From Lolium rigidum (taxonomy: Eukaryota; Streptophyta; Magnoliopsida; Poales; Poaceae), in contig NC_061510.1 in assembly GCF_022539505.1 (NCBI RefSeq), forward strand, positions 100,952,292 through 101,016,291: a stretch of 64,000 bases of DNA. Direction: 5' to 3'. The notes under the pieces are model-generated. The model did no database searches. It was not told the origin of the DNA and saw nothing but the letters and a program-made list of their open reading frames with translations. The translations under genes and the position numbers were made by a program. Position 1 is the stretch's first letter; every line of letters starts with the position of its first letter. Below, piece after piece: positions 1-10,889 of the stretch.

Positions 1-451
1 CCGGGGACATCTTGCCAATATCCTTGCCATCGTGAGTTGTTGGTCAAACAACTATTGCAATTGCCAACATTACTCTGACCATTGCCTGGCTTGTTGAGAA
101 AAAAGGTAAAGTAGTAGCCAAAACGAGGGGGGAGGAAATGATCGCCAAGATCCCATTCATTGGTGCCTATCTTATTGGAGATGAGAGTTATATGTAGGCA
201 AATGACTTTGCTTTGTTTTGCTGAGTTGATACAGTAAAGGATCTATTCATTAAAAAAACGGGTGAATGCGGTTTCTTTGAGAGAAAACAGATAGTGGATG
301 GTGGAAATTAAGTGGAAAGTCCTAACAGTGAATCCTTTATTGTGTTTTCCTATTTCCTGTACCATGAATTCAAACGTACATTTTTTTGTTTTCCTACTGT
401 TTGCACATAAACTCCAATCTTACTCTTGTCTTTTTATCGCTTTGTTCCAAA

Positions 452-535
452 CAGGCCCTAAGGATGTATTGCGTAATTTCACTGTCGAAGCAGCCCTTGA
501 GGAGGATTATAGAGTGAGGATGGGTTTTGTGGTAA
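452..535 (+). other. Possible extra exon upstream of the PHD exons
   Basis: A stretch flanked by an AG before GCCCTAAGG and a GT after GGTTTTGTG could be an exon. It reads in frame as GPKDVL...EEDYRVRMGFV. The same reading is kept in copy 2 (about 13670-13745, minus) and copy 3 (about 48880-48960), with differences mostly at single residues. I could not match it to a known part of EDM2 proteins. It may simply be conserved because the duplicons are recent. Confidence 0.25.
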
Positions 536-1070
536 AAACATGTCCTTTTGCAAATAGCTCTTTCACATTGTGGAATTATGAATTTATTGGGTACATGCTA
601 ATGTTATGATCTCTAGATAATTATGGTTCTTCCACCTAGGTCCAATATTTATGAACATGAACCTTTTGGTCCATGTAATACATTACGGGAGTCATCCCAG
701 GTCTCTGAACTATCATACTGTTTGACTACACACATGCTGCTTCGACTGGTGTCAACTAGACAGTTTGTGACCCCAGTCCGATTGACACCTAACATAAGTG
801 GACCATGATCATCTATGTATGTCTGCAATTATTGGGATAGTCTCGTGTTTGGTAATTTAAGTGGAGAAACATCAACATATAAACCACGCCTCTGATATAT
901 AAACCCATATGATTCGAGGTACTTTTTTTTTGCACTTAAGGTACATCAACTTTTCGTCAAGGTATATTTTTGTAAAAGTTCAACGCTTAGGTTTGAGTTT
1001 TGTTTCTCACTTGTGACACCACAGTCCATCTTGTTTCAATATGTCTGACAAAAATGGCATGCTTGTGCAG

Positions 1071-3341
1071 GATGATTATGTTTGTGCATTTTGTGATGAT
1101 GGTGGCTCCTTGATATGGTAGGTCTACTACTCATTTGTCTAGGATTTTTTTATGCGGGGTAATATATTTTGTTCTTAGGTTAATCTGGGAATTGTTGGAG
1201 AGTTTTACCACTAGTCTACATATAATTACACATATTGGTTGAAACATATGTATTTTTTTTGTCTTTTTTGTACAAAAAGTTAATGTTGAATGCATTTATT
1301 CTAAATCGAGCATTTTGCTCATATGTAATATTTCCTCCATATTCAAAGTTGCCATCACTGCTCAAGCTTGCTATTTAACATTCTGTATATCTATTTGAGT
1401 AACCTGATTGCATAACTCATCTAGCTTGCATTGCATAAGCGTTTGTTCATCTTGCATTGCATGAACACTAAAAAAAATTGTTGAATGCCCTATTCCATAT
1501 GATAGACTGTCTATCTTTTCCCTGAAAAAGCGTATTTTTTTTATCTATAAGCAAATAAAGCATACTTCTTTTGCGGATCAAGCAGTCTTCTACCTTGGTG
1601 GGTAGCGGAGAATCAAGTCAATATCGGAGTATTTCTCTAGCTGCTGCTGAATCAACCTGGATTGAATCATTACTCTCTGAACTAGGCTGTACTTCGTCTT
1701 CCCCTCCTACAATCTGCTCTTGTTATCAATTGAAGTTCTGTATCAAGGGGAGCTGGCGTGATCCCTGACTGAAAATTGCCAAAACATTGCAGTCTTATGT
1801 TGAGGACCATGCCAGCTCCTCTGGATTGAAGGGATTTTCCTGTTCCATTTTTTGAGAAAGGCCCTTATGTATGTATACTTTTTTTGGGAGTATATGCACT
1901 ATACTTCGTTTCTAGTATAATTCTTAATCTTGCTGACCTGGAAAAGCAACAACACATATTCTTATTGTAGGTGTGAAGGTGAATGTGGAAGGTTGTTTCA
2001 CCCAGCCAAACCTGATGGTGTGCATTCTAAATGTGAAACTCTTGGTCTGAGTAAAGAACAAGTTGAAACATCCGTGGTAATACATTACCTACCTATTCAG
2101 TGTTATTCTCTTTTTGATATGTTCAGTACCACCATCTAACTTTTCGTACACTTAATTATGTTGGAACTATCCAAGTTTCTGTGCAAGAATTGTGAGTATA
2201 AGAAGCACCAATGCGTCGTTTGCGGAGGTTTGGGTTCATCCGACACATCATCAGATTTTAAATTTGTTGAGGTATGTAAACTTGTATTTTTAATTTCATA
2301 GGATACATCATCTTCTAGTTTATGATGAATATTTTACTCATTTCTGAATTTCCTTCTTTAATTGAGATGATGAGAATAGACCAGCAACATTGTTTAAATA
2401 TAAATTATCAGGACAGTGTAGTCATAGGAAGCAAGGGCGTAAATTATCAGGACAGTATAGTCATATGTATAGTCATAGAGGCTCCAAAGTATTCCAAAAC
2501 TTTTGGCTATGCAATTTGCTCATCAAAGATAAACCAGATTCATTTAGTTGTGCCTCTCCTTGTTTTACATATTTCTGCCAGGTGTTTCAATGCAATAAGA
2601 AGGGTTGTAAGCGCTTTTACCACCCTGAATGTATGGAAGGGGACTACAATAAAAGACCTGAAGACTTTGAATGCCCTCTGCATGAATGTTGGTCATGCAA
2701 GAACGAGGGAAGGGAAGTAGCAGGGAAACAAGCAACACCAGAGTGTAATGAAAGAAGAACACAAAGAAGAGGTAGAAAAGCGAGGAAAATGAATTTGGTA
2801 CAATGCAGGCGCTGTTCCAAAGCATACCACCGGAAGTGCTTGCCAAGGTGCGGTTTACGTGCTGGATACCGCATTGTGTTACTGACCACTTCCTTATAGT
2901 ATTGGCTTGCGTTGACACGTTGTGCTTGCGTTGTAGTGGTATTGCCTCCAGGAAATGGACGACGACTGGTGGCCGGATGTTGTTCTACTGCAAGTAAGCT
3001 TTTGCCTTTCGCCCACTTCGTGATCATATAGTTCTTTTATGTTCCCCGTATCTTTCATTTCCAGCATTTGTGGTAACTGCTGATATCGTTGCAGGGATCA
3101 TAAGATGGTGAAAGGTCTCAGAAGTGCAACGAGGGGCCATCTTAAATTCCCTAAAACCGAAGTCGAAGAGGGAACATCTAAGAAACAAAGTGTTCCAGAA
3201 GGACGTGTTGATGATAGGAGCAAGGGAAGCGATCCTGTTTCGGAGAACAGAGACAAAACACCAGAAACTCACAAGGGCAACCCAGCACCTGAACAAGCTG
3301 AAACACCTCAGACCCCAACTGGTTATGTTCCTATGGAGTAG
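1071..3341 (+). pseudogene. EDM2-like: EDM2-like PHD-finger gene, copy 1 (truncated, splice sites intact)
   Basis: Six exons join with GT-AG introns and one continuous reading frame: 1071-1117, 1971-2076, 2176-2271, 2582-2847, 2952-2993 and 3095-3341, ending at TAG 3339-3341. They would encode about 267 residues. The order of zinc-binding motifs matches EDM2: DDYVCAFCDDGGSLIWC, CGRLFHP, FLCKNC, HQCVVCG, VFQCNKKGCKRFYHPEC, FECPLHECWSC, CRRCSKAYHRKCLPR, then an FYCKDH segment and GHLKFP. In Arabidopsis, EDM2 is a chromatin protein that binds modified histones through PHD fingers and controls silencing and the RPP7 resistance gene. Here the N-terminus and start codon are not identified. The long C-terminal part, including the methyltransferase-like region, is absent and replaced by an acidic Ser/Glu/Pro tail ending VPME. 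It could be a decayed gene or an expressed short PHD protein. The exon 3 acceptor (CCAAG) is the least certain. Confidence 0.8.
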
Positions 3342-3842
3342 TCCTTGGCACCCAGGTCCTGGTTTGCAGGCCCGCAGCGAGGCACCTGAGGTTTCCTTGA
3401 TCGGCCATCCAACATCTTGGAGAAAGGAAGCTTGTCTTAGGTTTATCGCAAACCCCAAAGAAAATGAAAACTTCAGTGTTCCGCCTATGACAGATAACAC
3501 TACCTGCATTCTGTTGAACCTATAGTTTTTTTTAATAATTACTTAGTTTGAGACAGATGATGCATCATGTGCTGATGCAGCGGTGAGTGGGTGTCCGCTG
3601 AACTTGAAACTGTTTGGGTATTGTGAGATTGGTACTTGTTATATTTTCAGAATTTCACATCAATAATCAAGTATCATGAACCGATGTTAAGATGACGCGG
3701 ATCTTTCCTGAGTTGAAGCATGATAACTGGTTGGTACTTGTAATGGTTTCCCTCTGGTTGCCCCTGTGTTGATGGATGCAGCTCACAGGTATGTATGTCC
3801 CCATTTCTGCCAGCGCAGTACGAGGGCGACACTCTGCCAGGG
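3342..3842 (+). other. Former 3' region of EDM2-like copy 1
   Basis: There is no convincing ORF. The sequence matches the reverse complement of about 10010-10890 in the other arm. The region around 3440 (TTTATCGCAAACCCC) is the uninterrupted version of the site that holds the SMART element in copy 2. The region ends in CTGCCAGGG (3834-3842), the left target-site duplication of the Mutator element. Confidence 0.7.
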
Positions 3843-6081
3843 CGCGATTTTTTATTTAAATAATACGAATTAATTATTTAATTCTGGGACGCGTTTTCAA
3901 AAGATTCAAATAGTGTGACTCGGTCGGCCTGCAGCAGGCCGATCGGACAGCAGCAAACCGACTGGGTTTGGTCGATAGCTGACCAACTGGACAGCTAGAG
4001 ACCAATTGGCCTGCTACAAACCAACTGGCCTACTAATACCCGATTATTTGCATGGATGTATTTTGCTTCGTTTGCATGACGCTTAGGGTTAGCAGGGTAT
4101 AGCTGAAGGCACTTATGGCGCCATTTTTAAACGCTACAACATACTGATACATAGTTCATACATAAAGTCTGATACATAGGTGATGCATACATAAATGTCT
4201 GGTACATAGATACATAAATGTCTGAGACTATGGACGGCGTCTGGGGTTTCGTGGGGGCGGCGTAGCATGGGGTGTCCAACCGAACCTGTCTGGGCCCTGG
4301 TTATGCGAGCAGGGATCCAGGACCCGGACTCAGGGTCGTACTGTGTCTCCTGTGTGGGCTCTGGTGGAGGAGTACGCATACAGGCATAGTTCTGGCTGCG
4401 TCGTTGTAATACTCCATGTGCTCGGGATCCTGATCACTAGCTCCCCATGAAGGATTGGACGCGGTGTCGCTGCGTGTATCTGTGCCACGAAACATAAGTG
4501 ATGTCAAACTAAGTGGAGTATAGTCTATATGAAACACAATATATAGAATAGTACATACCACTGTGTGTATCCTGCTCCTCCCATGAAAGGGGCCTGCTGC
4601 TTGCTGCCAGCGGTCGAAAGCATCTTGCTGGCGATAGTGCGCAAGTCGTCGAAGGAAGGAGTGTGATGATGCTGCCACGACGAACCTCCTGCACGATCGG
4701 GGAGGTGGTGGTGCGGGTGTCGCCATCGGCGTGAGACGAGGCCGTGATCCGTCTTGCTCGGTGCCGAAAGTCGTCGACGGAAGGAGTGTGCTTCGCTGCC
4801 ACGACGAACCTCTGCCGGCCCGGGAGGCGGTGGTACGAGGTGTCGCGGTCGGTGTGAGATGTGGCACTCACTGCTGCTGTGTGGAGGGTCGCGGTGGAAG
4901 GAGGTGGCGCTGAACAACGTCGGAACTACGGCTGCACGTGATAGCCGAGTAGATCCCCCGTAGCTTGTCCTCGAGTCGCCCCAACCAGGACACATATTGG
5001 TCACGCTGCAGAAGAGGCGCACTGGACACTTGACGTGTGTACCGAGCGACTTCGTCCTGTAAAACGACAAGTATGATGGTGGAATAGAAAGTTGTACGTA
5101 CCGCATGTTGTCGACTACCGGCTGTGGACTGAGTCCGGTACATATCGTGCATAGACGCTGGTGGCGCCTCAGCTGGATCAGTCGGCGGGATGAGGTCATC
5201 TCTACATACTTGAACTCACTCAGATCAACTCCCATCTCATTTGATCGGACACTACCCAAATCATAGTAAAATACTATCTTCACTACATCTGTCATCTTTG
5301 CTCACCTAAAAAAAATTCCATCCGCGTCAACAAACGTAACTACTACACGACACATAAATACACTAACACCAACAGCACCCCACATTAACCTACACGAGTT
5401 AACACTACTATGCAAAGATTAGGGTTTACCCTTGTAGCGTGAGCAGCCTCTCCAACTAGCACGAGCGGCACACAGCTGGCTCGGCACACGGCACGAACCA
5501 GCGACAGCTCAGCCCCTAACACCACCACCAACCTCCACCACTTCATCACCATTGCTGCTAAATAGCACCACCAATCTTCTCCAAAACCTAACCCATCTGT
5601 AGATCGGGCTTCCCTCAACTAATAGCAGCAAAATGGTGAAGTTTTATGGCTAAATCACTAGGGATCTGCGAAAAATGGTGAAGTTTCGAGCTGTTCTTGC
5701 GTGCAGGGAAGAGAGAAGGGAAGAAGAGATGAGGAAGAAGAGAGAAAAGGAGGCCGGCCCGTGTCTCTGCGGCAGCGCGTGGAAAGGCAGCGAGCGTGGG
5801 ACTGCGCCGCGCGTCGAAAGGAAAGGGTCTATGCCCGCGCGTGTCCGGCCATGCACAGCTTTGGATGCTGCCGTCCGATCGGCCTGCAGCGGGCCGACAG
5901 GGTGCTGTCGGCTGGGCGGGTACAGCGTCCACCTGCAATCAGCCTGCTACCGTCCGATTGGCCCACTGCTGTCCGATCGGCCTGCGGTAGTCCGACCAGG
6001 TCACACTTTTGTAAATATTTGAAAACGCGTGATAGATTTGGAATTAAATAATTAATTCGTATTATTTAAAAAAAAAATCGC
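3843..6081. mobile_element. Mutator-like (MULE) DNA transposon, 2.24 kb
   Basis: The ends are inverted repeats beginning CGCGATTTTTTATTTAAAT on the left and, reverse-complemented, GCGATTTTTTTTTTAAAT on the right. Similarity continues for roughly 120 bp (3843-3960 and 5962-6081) through a GGTCGG/CGATCGG-rich part. The 9-bp flanks CTGCCAGGG (3834-3842) and CTGCCGCGG (6082-6090) are a slightly diverged target-site duplication, as expected for Mutator. The paralogous arm has one uninterrupted copy, CTGCCGGGG in reverse at 10010-10018. Inside are a minus-strand ORF set (4240-5295), a tandem repeat and TACATAG-rich spacer sequence at 4140-4230. No complete MURA transposase is visible, so this is probably a deletion derivative. 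Confidence 0.88.
4240..5295 (-). pseudogene. MULE-borne ORF, plant-mobile-domain-like (degenerate)
   Basis: On the minus strand an ATG at 5295 opens MTDVVKIVFYY...GVDLSEFKYVE, like the N-terminus of proteins carried by grass Mutator elements. A second frame continues as DDLIPPTDPAEAPPASMHDM. After a GTACGT-ACAG intron (about 5060-5107) it reads DEVARYTRQ...LLQRDQYVSWLGRLEDKLRGIYSAITCSR. From family knowledge this resembles the C-terminal part of MAIN-like / phosphatase-7-long-form proteins associated with Mutator and gypsy elements. The two parts are in different frames, so an internal deletion is likely. Downstream (4560-4870) the coding strand carries two copies of a roughly 110-bp block with RFVVAA and SVDDF-type residues. 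The family assignment is by memory and moderate at best. Confidence 0.45.
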
Positions 6082-6257
6082 CTGCCGCGGCTGCATTGTT
6101 TACAGTTGAAGCAGCTCTATAGTTTTCTGTTTGTCTATTGCTTTGCTGAATATGTCGTGACTGTGATATCCTTCGGAAAAGGCCACTGAGTGGACTCCAT
6201 CCATAGCAACCTGGCATCTTTATTCTTCAGTAACTGAAAGCTTAGGACATCTCCAAC

Positions 6258-6955
6258 TGTTGGGGGGATGACCCCCGGTATGCCAAAGGCATGCCAAACC
6301 GGATGGTTTGAGCCATCGAGATACCGGTTTAATGTTCTTGCCGGAAGCCTGGTAGGAATTTGGGAAAGCAAGCTAGGCCGGTATCCCCAAGGGGTATGCC
6401 GGAACCCGGTAAAGAAGATACGGAAAGGAGAGCTGTCGGCGGGACTGGGTCAAAGATTCTCTCCGGTGCTAGAAGACAAAGATGAGCAAAGCAAAGTAAC
6501 TTTAGACCAAGGGCCGACGATAAAGAGAAGGATGACGGTCAAAGAAGCTAGGAGGACGTCGGCACCCATGATTAAAGAGGACTCCGGTGTCATCTATGAT
6601 TAAAGTAGCTTTATAAAGTAGTTTGTCTAGTCAAAGATGCCATTAGGGTTCCTTCCAGTGTAAGCCACCCTCTCCCCTATATAAGGAGAGGGGGTACTGC
6701 CTCCTACAGGCGCGAGACCACAGAATAGCTTGTACTGAGAAACCTGTAACCATGTGGAAATCAATGAACATGATGATCTAGAGCGAGTTCTTCCTTGTGT
6801 CTTTCTTCTTCAACCTGCGGCCACTGGCCAAGTTCTTGAGGAAACCATCCGGAAGTTCATCACACCTGATCACAAACCCTCCCCCGAATCCTCATACGTC
6901 CATTCGGCCCCAACTTAAGCCATCCTATGGCATCTGCTCGTTCACCACGACGACA
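6258..6955 (+). mobile_element. Solo LTR (698 bp) with CCAAC target-site duplication
   Basis: The sequence begins TGTTGGGGGGATGACCCCCG and ends ACGACGACA. It is bounded by CCAAC at 6253-6257 and 6956-6960, which fits LTR TG...CA ends with a 5-bp target-site duplication. A promoter-like TATA (CTATATAAGG) lies at about 6678-6687, followed by a pyrimidine-rich region and an AATCAATGAACATG stretch typical of LTR R/U5. No second LTR or internal region is present, so it is a solo LTR, probably of a Ty3/gypsy element. It sits a few bases inside the sequence beginning GGACATCTCCAAC. Confidence 0.8.
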
Positions 6956-6960
6956 CCAAC

Positions 6961-7269
6961 GGGGTGACCTATCCCGTGCCCGCGCGTTCGGATGGGTCGA
7001 GCCGGACAAAAATGCGCCCAACGCGGGGACGCACCGCAAAAGCGGATGGCCGCGGCGTCCGGAATGACGCAAACCCGGCCCAAATCTGGGCCGGGTTTGC
7101 GTGGTCGCGGATGGCACGCGGCGTCCTCGCGTGTCCGCCTGGTCCGCCTGGCTGGCCCACATGTCGGTGCCCCAGTCCTATTAAATGTGGGTCGGGGAGG
7201 GGACTGTCCCTATCCAGTCCCCACTATCCACTCCGGCTGCACGCGCGAGCTCGAAGCTTCCGCGCCGCC
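6961..7269 (+). other. GC-rich leader of a repetitive GC-rich element
   Basis: The stretch has no ORF that I would trust. It is rich in CG dinucleotides and contains the palindrome-like pair CCGGCCCAAATCTGGGCCGG near 7075-7095. A TATA-like TATTAAATG lies near 7179-7187, about 85 bp before the ATG of the following ORF. Removing the solo LTR joins this sequence to GGACATCTCCAAC (6244-6257). That motif resembles the ends of a class of grass DNA elements, but the far end was not located. Confidence 0.4.
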
Positions 7270-9206
7270 ATGGCCCCGAAGCGTGAGTTCGCGCCGTCCG
7301 CCAACGACCACGAGGCCGGCAGCAGCCGGCCAGTCGCGCCGCCGACGTTCGCCATGGGGCCGCCGGCGACGCCCAGATGCGACCGGATCTACATCACCGT
7401 AGCGGTGGCGTAGATGTTCTGGGACGCGGGCGTCCCAATGCCGTGGGGGGACGTGCACCTCCCCCACGGCTGGCACCTGAGCCCAGATCGGGTTCCGGTG
7501 CCGCCCATCCCGGCGTCAGGCCGCGCCCGCGTCGCGGAGATTGATGTCTACGCACGCTTCTATTCCTGTAGACAGTGTTGGGCCTCCAAGAGCAGAGGTT
7601 TGTAGAACAGCAGCAAGTTTCCCTTAAGTGAATCACCCAAGGTTTATCGAACTCAGGGAGGTAGAGGTCAAAGATATCCCTCTCAAGCAACCCCGCAATT
7701 ACGATACAAGAAGTCTCTTGTGTCCCCAACACACCTAATACACTTGTCGGATGTATAGGTGCACTAGTTCGGCGAAGAGATAGTAAAATGCAAGTGATAT
7801 TGATGTATATGAGCGGTAATAACAATCTGAAATAAATATGGCAGCAAGTAAACATGCAGCAGAACAGTAAGTAAACGGAGATTCGATGTTCGGAAATAAG
7901 GCCTAGGGATCCTACTTCCACTAGTGGACACTCTCAACATTGATCACATAACTGAAACTACTCTACACTCTCTTGTTGGATAACAAACACCATTCATTGT
8001 GTAGGGCTACAAGAGCTCCCTCAAGCCGGAGTAAACAAGCTCCACAACATTCGGAGTTCATATTTAAGTAACCTCTAGAGTGCATAATAGACCATTGCAA
8101 TATAGACCGAGTACTAACATAGCATACACACTGTCAACAATAGCTATGAAAGAGGGAATAGATCGCATCAATACTATCACAGTAATAGTTAACTCCATAA
8201 TCTACAAGAGATTACAATCATAACCTACGCCAAGTACTACATGATGCACACACTGTCAACATTACATCATGGAGGAGGAATAGAGTACTTTAATAACATC
8301 ACTAGAGTAGCACATAGATGATATTCAACTAGATCACAAAGAGAGAGATGAACCACATAGCTACGGTAGAGCCCTCAGCCTCGGGAGAGAACTACTCCCT
8401 CCTCATCATGGGAAGCAGCAGCAGCGATGAAGATGGCGGTGGTGTCGATGGAGATGCCTTCCGGGGGCAATTCCCCGTCCCGGCGGCGTGCCGGAACAGA
8501 GACTTCTGTCCCCCGAATCTTGGCTTCGCGATGACGGCGGCTCTGGAACTTTTCTCGTATCGTGGCTTCTTGGTGTAGGGTTTTCACGACGGAGGCTTTA
8601 TATAGGCAGAAGGGCAGCTTCGGGGGAGTCCTGGTGGAGCCACACCATAGGGGGCGCCCCCCTTGGCCGCGCCGCCATGTGGGGTGGGGCCCCCAGGGCT
8701 CCCCTCTGGTCCCTCTCTGACTCTCTGGAAGCTTCGGTGAAATATAAGATCGTGGGCGTTGATTTCGTCCAATTCCGAGAATATTTCCTTTGTAGGATTT
8801 CTGGAACCAAAAACAGCGAGAAAACGAGAGCTGGCACTTCGGCATCTCGTTAATAGGTTAGTTCCGGAAAATGTATCAAAATGATATAAAGTGTGAACAA
8901 AACATGTAGGTATTGACATAAAACTAGCATGGAACATCAGAAATTATAGATACGTTGGAGACGTATCAGAGATCCGGAGGCGCCGCGCGCAGCTGCCGGC
9001 GGGCCTCCAGGAGGACCCCGCGTACGGCGACGCAAGTCCCAACTGGGACTTGTGGTTCGAGGTGGAGCACGATGTGCGCCGGCACACGTCGCGACGGCGC
9101 GGCCTCGCGCGCAGCCGCGCACACCTGCAAGGCGGGCAGGCCGCCGCCCCGGCGGCCTGTACATCGACGAGCCGCAGCCCTTCCCCTTTTTGAGGAGGAC
9201 AGCCCC
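7270..9206 (+). pseudogene. GC-rich hypothetical ORF, split by a solo LTR
   Basis: An ATG at 7270 opens MAPKREFAPSANDHEAG, and the frame runs through YITVAVA to TAG at 7411-7413. It continues in frame as MFWDAGVPMPWGDVHLPHGW and VPVPPIPASGRARVAEI. Removing the LTR at 7542-8968 with one GAGAT copy extends the same frame as RRRRAQLPAGLQEDPAYGDA and PNWDLWFEVEHDVRRHTSR to a stop near 9206. Similar ORFs seem to be repetitive in Triticeae genomes, and I know of no assigned function. The in-frame stop and the LTR make it a pseudogene. The stop replaces a codon one base from GAG, which suggests a simple nonsense change. Confidence 0.5.
7542..8968 (-). mobile_element. Solo LTR (1427 bp), Athila-type, with GAGAT target-site duplication
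   Basis: Read on the minus strand it starts TGATACGTCTCCAACGTATC (8968) and ends CGTGCGTAGACATCA (7542). GAGAT lies on both sides (7537-7541 and 8969-8973). A TATA box CTATATAAAG lies on the minus strand near 8596-8605. Much of it parallels the LTR at 28933-30527, for example AACCTATTAACGAGATGCCG and GGAATTGGACGAAATCAACG. It is a related Athila-lineage LTR, and no internal region remains. Confidence 0.88.
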
Positions 9207-9850
9207 AGCAGCAGCCCCTCGCCTCTCCGCGTTGGGGTTAGTGCGGGAGGAGGAGGGTGGAGGGTCGCCGTTGTCGCGCGGGCGGTAACTCGCTGGCGAC
9301 CGCAACCGAGGCGGAGCGGGATAAAGGCGAGGCGGGGAGGTCAAAACTGCCGCGCGGCGGCCGGCCGGCGACGGCGCCGAACCAACGGGCAGATGCGAAG
9401 AGAACTCGGAACTAGTATTACAGAGAACCGGGCGTGTGTCTCGATTTCCAGAGCGAAAAGAAAGAAAGCGTGGCGATGGACGTGTGACTGGATTGACTCT
9501 GACTGGGAGGAGCGTCAGGCCGCGCGTTGCGCCCACGCCATTGGCATTGGGATTGGCCGACTACGTGGTGCGCGTCGAGAGCGACGCGACGCGGAGCGTA
9601 GGGGCGAATGAACCGAAAGTGGCGGAGGACTTGGTGGTGCCGTCATCTACAACATCTCTGCTGCAGTTGCCGCCGGCCATTCTGCTGATGACACCTCGAC
9701 TCGACAGATTGTGCCAGCAAATCCCTTCCTCGGTCGCTGTCGCGTCGGTGTAGGCGCGGGGTCAAGGCTTGTCCCGTCATCTTATCTCATCTCGTCCGTA
9801 AAATATTTGAGATCGTCATGGCGCCATCTCCATGACTCCATCCAAATGCG
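9207..9850. other. GC-rich unassigned sequence at the centre of the inverted duplication
   Basis: I see no supported gene. It is CG-rich up to about 9600, then becomes more balanced. A motif GAG followed by GTAAGC at 9855-9860 resembles a splice donor but has no supporting frame. The arm homology begins at about 9850, where GAAAGCTTA in arm 1 corresponds to TAAGCTTTC here. Confidence 0.4.
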
Positions 9851-10398
9851 TCCTGAGGTAAGCTTTCAGTTACTGGACTTGCCAGGTTGCGATGGATGGA
9901 GTCCACTCAGTGACCTTTTCCGCAGGATATCACAGTCACGACAGATTCAGCAAAGCAATAGACGAACAGAAAACTATAGAACTGCCTCCCTCAACTGTAA
10001 ACAATGCAGCCCCGGCAGTGTCGCCCTCAGGTGCGCTGGCAGAAGTGCGTGTACCTGTGTGTGAGCTGCATCCATCATCGCAGGGGCAACCAGCGGGAAG
10101 CTATCACAAGTACCAACCAGTTATCATGATTCAACTCAGGAAAGATCTGCGTCATCTTAACGGCGGTTCATGATACTTGATTATTGATTCAAATTCTGGA
10201 AATATAACAAGTCCCAGTCTCACAATACCCAAACAGTTTCAAGTTCAGCGGACAACCACTCACCACTGCATCAGCACATGATGCAGCACCTGTCTCAAAC
10301 TAAGCAATTATCAGAATATATAGGTTCAACGGAGCGCAGATAGTGTTATCTATCATAGGCGTAACACTGGAGTTTTCGTTCTTTTTGAAGTTTGCAAT

Positions 10399-10779
10399 TA
10401 TTGTAAAGTGTACAAGTAGATTGCCTAGTCCTTTCCATCAGTTCGGACTTTTGGTTCAAGTGGCTAGTGCATGAAGCTTAACATGGTATCAGAGCCCCAG
10501 GTCTCGAGTTCAAATCCTAGCTTTCACATGGTTTTCGCAATTAAGCCTAAAAATTGCTGTTGCCCCCTCTTACATGGTTTTCGCAATTAAGCCTAAAAAT
10601 TGTTGTTGCCCCCCTCTTTAGCCACCGCTGTTTCGGTGTGCTCTTCTTCTTTCACGTGTTGACTTTCTCTTCTCCCGTCACACGCGAGTGGGGGTGTTAT
10701 GAAGTGTACAAGTAGATTGCCTAGCCCTTTCCATCAGTTCGGACTTTTGGTTCAAGTGGCTAGTGCATGAAGCTTAACA
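10399..10779 (+). mobile_element. SMART/TRIM micro LTR retrotransposon (381 bp)
   Basis: Two 85-bp direct repeats (10399-10483 and 10695-10779) end in CTTAACA and differ at 4 positions. The 3' copy begins TGTTATGAAG. Directly after the first is TGGTATCAGAGC (10484-10495), the primer-binding site matching initiator tRNA-Met. A polypurine-like GAGTGGGGG lies just before the second repeat. Target-site duplications GCAAT flank it (10394-10398 and 10780-10784). Arm 1 has the empty site near 3440. There is no coding capacity; the internal 211 bp contain a partly duplicated ACATGGTTTTCGCAATTAAG segment. Size and design match SMART elements known from grasses. Confidence 0.93.
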
Positions 10780-10889
10780 GCAATAAACCCAAAGGCAAGC
10801 TTCCTTTATCCAAGCTGTTGGACGGCCAATCAAGGAAAACCTCAGGTGCCTCGCTGCTGGCCTGCAGACCAGGAGCTGGGTGCGAAGGA

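Larger units (their letters stand above)
1..6250 (+). repeat. Left arm of large inverted duplication
   Basis: Read 5'-3', this block matches the reverse complement of about 9850-14188. Position 1 aligns near 14188 and position 6250 near 9850. The match covers introns, exons and downstream sequence of the EDM2-like gene. It is interrupted by a Mutator element here (3843-6081) and by a SMART element in the other arm. The match begins at base 1, so the arm very probably continues left of the window. The same sequence also begins again at about 63540-64000. Alignment was by eye, so boundaries are approximate. Confidence 0.9.

Noticed and set aside
298..609. 103-codon ORF upstream of EDM2-like copy 1
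   Set aside because: The frame continues through a likely intron. Only the part 452-535 has exon-like edges, and its identity is unsupported.
8955..9611. Long ORFs in the GC-rich centre on both strands
   Set aside because: High GC content removes stop codons by chance. Only the frame continuous across the LTR junction has supporting context.
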